From an uncultured Hyphomicrobiales bacterium (GTDB lineage Bacteria; Pseudomonadota; Alphaproteobacteria; Rhizobiales; Xanthobacteraceae): 64,000 nt of DNA. The stretch lies in contig CAIRGJ010000046.1 of assembly GCA_903878085.1 (NCBI GenBank), positions 175,326-239,325 of the forward strand, in the 5' to 3' direction. The translations under genes and the position numbers were made by a program. Positions 62,133-64,000 of this stretch are shown here, in pieces. Numbering within the stretch: the stretch's first letter is position 1; every line of letters begins with the position of its first letter. Below the pieces are notes generated by a model. That model did no database searches, was not told the DNA's origin, and worked only from the letters and a program-made list of their open reading frames with translations.

Positions 62133-62585
62133 TCAGTTCTTGGGTTGAACGTGTGGTGAAGAATGGTGATGAGCTATACGCCACTCACCATTGCGCTTCA
62201 TGGCCAGCATGGTGAACCGCGATGGCCCCGGCACAGCTTTTCCTTCCACCACCCGGGTGAATACGTAGAATCCTGTGACAACGACAGCGTTATCATCGAG
62301 AACGATGGTGCGTCTTTCGCCAATCGAATTCTTGTTGCCTCTGCCCTTTGAGGCTGAGAAATAGACACGGATTGCATCAGCCCCTTCGGATATAATGGGG
62401 CTAACCGTTCCAAGAAGAATTGCGTTTGGCCAATAAGTGTTCACGATTGCATCTGGCTCATTGGTGCTGTACGCGGCAGACCAACGATCAACCGCCGCAT
62501 TCGCGTCCTCTGCTGGTCCCGCGACCACCATTGACGGCGCGAGTGTCAGCAGCGCAAACAAAATAACCCGTGCTAGCGTTTTCAT
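62133..62585 (-). CDS. Exported SnoaL/DUF4440-fold protein
   Basis: A 150-residue protein with a Sec signal (ARVILFALLTLAPSMVVA) and a cystatin-like alpha+beta barrel: AVDRWSAAYSTNEPDAIVNT at the start and TMLAMKRNGEWRIAHHHSSP at the end, the latter typical of the SgcJ/EcaC/CaMKII-association group. GGGAGGCC precedes the ATG. GC content is lower than the surrounding core genes. Ligand or reaction unknown. Confidence 0.82.
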   Translation of the reverse strand: MKTLARVILFALLTLAPSMVVAGPAEDANAAVDRWSAAYSTNEPDAIVNTYWPNAILLGTVSPIISEGADAIRVYFSASKGRGNKNSIGERRTIVLDDNAVVVTGFYVFTRVVEGKAVPGPSRFTMLAMKRNGEWRIAHHHSSPHVQPKN

Positions 62586-62743
62586 TTTTGGCCTCCCGAT
62601 TTGAACCGTCAGTGAGTAGCCGATGCTGGTGTGATTACGTTGGGCGACTACGAGAGCGCAGTTGCTCGATGCGAAATAGGCATTGCTTGGGCGACAGCTC
62701 CTACGACCTAAGGCTCGGTAAAAAGATTATGACTGCCATCGTA

Positions 62744-63013
62744 CTAGCAATTCAGTTTAAGGGGATCTTTGTCACAGCGCCCCTTATTCGTCTTGGCAGA
62801 AGGCGACTGGTATCTACGGCCCGTGGTCGTGCCTTTCTTTCTATAATCCGTCCCCTCGTTGACGTTTATTGATCCCGACAATGTCGGAGCATTCGTCGTG
62901 TTGGTCTTTAGTTTTTCTGACGCGAACGCGCCGGTCGTCGCAGTGAGCGTCAGTAATCCACCGCACAGCAGAGTGCCTGCATATGCAGCGATGATCGCGA
63001 TACGATTTTTCAT
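62744..63013 (-). CDS. Small exported protein, 89 residues
   Basis: A signal peptide (IIAAYAGTLLCGGLLTLTAT, ending GAFA) precedes a short polar, lysine-rich mature part with two cysteines near the end (GRCDKDPLKLNC). AGGAAG precedes the ATG; an upstream in-frame extension is not signal-like. I do not recognise it. It lies in the AT-richer patch with the DUF4440 gene. Confidence 0.6.
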   Translation of the reverse strand: MKNRIAIIAAYAGTLLCGGLLTLTATTGAFASEKLKTNTTNAPTLSGSINVNEGTDYRKKGTTTGRRYQSPSAKTNKGRCDKDPLKLNC

Positions 63014-63342
63014 TGCGCTTCCTGTCGACAACCGCGTGATCGGATTCACCGGCGGATTTCCGAGCGTCGACACACGCAGCATCTGCGCCATTTGAGGGAT
63101 TAGCGACGATATTTTGGTGCGACTATTGAGCACATATTGGGTTACTCAGCCGCCGCAACGAGCGCGATTGCCAAGCGTTTGCAACGGCGTTGCTGGCGTC
63201 ATGTCGCTTATTGGCCCAAAGCAGACATGTCGGTGATGCTGACGAATGGCCGCTTTCGGGAGTAAGGCGGACCTAAAGCGAAGCAAAGCGGACATTGGCG
63301 AACTAATACTCACCCATCTCGATTTATGAGTACACGCCTAGC
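63014..63342. other. Gene-free 329-base stretch
   Basis: No credible gene on either strand. It holds the likely promoter of the small exported gene and, from 63201, the palindromic repeats listed separately. Confidence 0.5.
63201..63296. repeat. Two further GTCCGCTT/AAGCGGAC-type palindromes
   Basis: An imperfect palindrome ATGTC-GCTT...AAAGCAGACAT at 63201-63228, and arms AATGGCCGCTTT (63245-63256) and AAAGCGGACATT (63285-63296), matching 11 of 12. Same family as 62084-62111. Confidence 0.65.
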
Positions 63343-63585
63343 TCAATCCGCCGTCGGCAGCCGCCGCATGGTGAATTCGATGACGTCGCCGGGCAGTTCG
63401 CGCCAGCTTTCCACTTCGGTCATGTAGGCGGCTTTCGGGAAGGCGGCGAAAAACTCGCGCGCCTTGGCGCGGGCCTGCTCGCGCGGCAGCGAATAGGTGA
63501 CGCGGCGGAAGGCTGAGTCCTGCTTGCGGCGCCGGCTGGCGCGGGCAAGGCTTTCGGCAATATCGGCCGGACTTTTGCTCGCCAC
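63343..63585 (-). CDS. Small conserved-looking protein, 80 residues
   Basis: A basic, helical protein (SPADIAESLARASRRRKQDS, then EQARAKAREFFAAFPKAAYM) ending with a short strand pair (GDVIEFTMRRLP). The GTG start (VASKSPADI) is supported by GAGGT six bases upstream. Function unknown. Divergent from the promoter at 63656. Confidence 0.6.
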   Translation of the reverse strand: MASKSPADIAESLARASRRRKQDSAFRRVTYSLPREQARAKAREFFAAFPKAAYMTEVESWRELPGDVIEFTMRRLPTAD

Positions 63586-64000
63586 GCAACACCTCACGCG
63601 GTTACCGGCTCAATCTGGCGTGCGCGGCCGGGGTCCGCAAGGCGGGTGTGGGCTCTTGACAATAATCCATAACTAGGACTATATGCTAGTCATCCTGCTC
63701 ATCGAGGGCGCTCTCATGAGGCGTCAGGATGGTGGAGCAGGATGTGGCGCCCGCGGGCGAGGGGAAACGCACCTCTCGCGCTCGGGCGGCGCCGGACCCC
63801 GCAACGCAGTCAAGCTTGCGCAGACTGCGTAAACTTGTCTGCGCGCACACTAGGGTACCCCGCGAGGAGCTCGCTGACGGCGTGTCCTTCGGGAGACTGG
63901 CCGAAAGCGCGGACCGGACGCCGTAAGACGCCGCGATGGAGCGCCGAGAGGCGCCCGCGTTCTCCAAAAGGGAACGCGGCTACTGCAAGACTGGTGCGCC
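63586..64000. other. Gene-free end region with promoter and hairpins
   Basis: No convincing gene to the window end. After the promoter at 63656 come several stems, including GCGCC-GAGA-GGCGC near 63939 and CGCGTTC...GAACGCG near 63957-63978. Short open frames on both strands (63729-63926 plus, 63686-63967 minus) have arginine/serine-heavy, low-complexity products and no ribosome sites. It could encode a structured RNA or be the leader of a gene beyond 64000. Confidence 0.45.
63656..63692 (+). promoter_or_regulatory. Strong-looking sigma70 promoter with inverted repeat over the -10
   Basis: TTGACA (63656-63661), 18-base spacer, TATATG (63680-63685). An inverted repeat ACTAG-N9-CTAGT (63672-63690) covers the -10, the expected place for a repressor operator. 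Confidence 0.6.

Noticed and set aside
63686..63967. Overlapping short frames at the window end (63729-63926 plus, 63686-63967 minus)
   Set aside because: Serine/arginine-rich, low-complexity, no ribosome sites or recognisable motifs; not reported as genes.
63957..64000. Possible start of a cobalamin riboswitch (AAAAGGGAACGCGG)
   Set aside because: Only a short resemblance to the first conserved box; the diagnostic downstream boxes are not visible before the window ends.

Overview
The window looks like chromosomal DNA of a GC-rich alphaproteobacterium of the order Hyphomicrobiales (Rhizobiales), near Nitrobacteraceae/Xanthobacteraceae (Bradyrhizobium, Rhodopseudomonas, Pseudolabrys and relatives). 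This is inferred from the serC-serA-purA order, Omp25/31-type outer membrane proteins, TTAA-N7-TTAA (CtrA-type) sites, the many branched-chain-amino-acid-type (HAAT) ABC transporters, and palindromic repeats of the kind common in that order (for example 13101-13147). No rRNA, tRNA, CRISPR array, prophage or insertion sequence was recognised. Part of the end-to-end picture is inference from family recognition alone, since no database search was possible.

Bases 1-17300 are dominated by three HAAT importers, all on the minus strand. System 1 is livH-livM-livG-livF (3326 to 31) with no binding protein in view. Systems 3 and 2 lie head to tail (17285 to 7512), each with its own binding protein, and system 2 is followed by an ACMSD-type amidohydrolase. 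Between systems 1 and 2 are a cupin, a flavoprotein monooxygenase and a polytopic membrane protein. Bases 17592-38063 are a catabolic region: two divergent 3-hydroxyisobutyrate-dehydrogenase-type genes, a maleylacetoacetate-isomerase-like GST and a Gfo/Idh/MocA oxidoreductase; a LysR gene divergent from an M24-fold hydrolase, a short ATP-grasp/phosphohistidine protein and a D-2-hydroxyacid dehydrogenase; a stand-alone protoglobin; a minus-strand run with a CoxM/CoxS/CoxL molybdenum hydroxylase, a cyclase-family hydrolase, a HisD/HpsN-type dehydrogenase and an SDR; a frameshifted SDR; another D-2-hydroxyacid dehydrogenase; and an overlapping FAH-family/aroE pair. The content suggests uptake and breakdown of small aromatic, heteroaromatic or carboxylated compounds, but no complete known pathway can be read from it.

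Bases 38097-49700 are mixed: tandem exported paralogues, two tiny genes, cyanase, a HEPN-domain gene in lower-GC DNA surrounded by related palindromes, an LLM flavin oxidoreductase, lldD with a thioesterase, glmM, a Bug-type binding protein, dienelactone hydrolase and a second LysR. Bases 49800-55450 are a cell-surface region: three outer membrane beta-barrel genes, the first two preceded by CtrA-type sites, then a GT8-like glycosyltransferase, a DUF4422 protein and UDP-galactopyranose mutase. Bases 55450-62000 are housekeeping (serC with a structured leader, serA, a hicBA-like pair, purA, a membrane protein with a repeat tract). Bases 62034-63300 are an AT-richer patch bracketed by palindromes, and the last 415 bases carry a strong-looking promoter with an inverted repeat over its -10 but no convincing gene.

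The most unusual unit is the LysR-controlled cluster at 21217-26050. It pairs a creatinase-fold protein that has lost two metal-ligand aspartates with a dikinase-like protein that has no PEP/pyruvate barrel, and with a dehydrogenase ending in six PQVL repeats.
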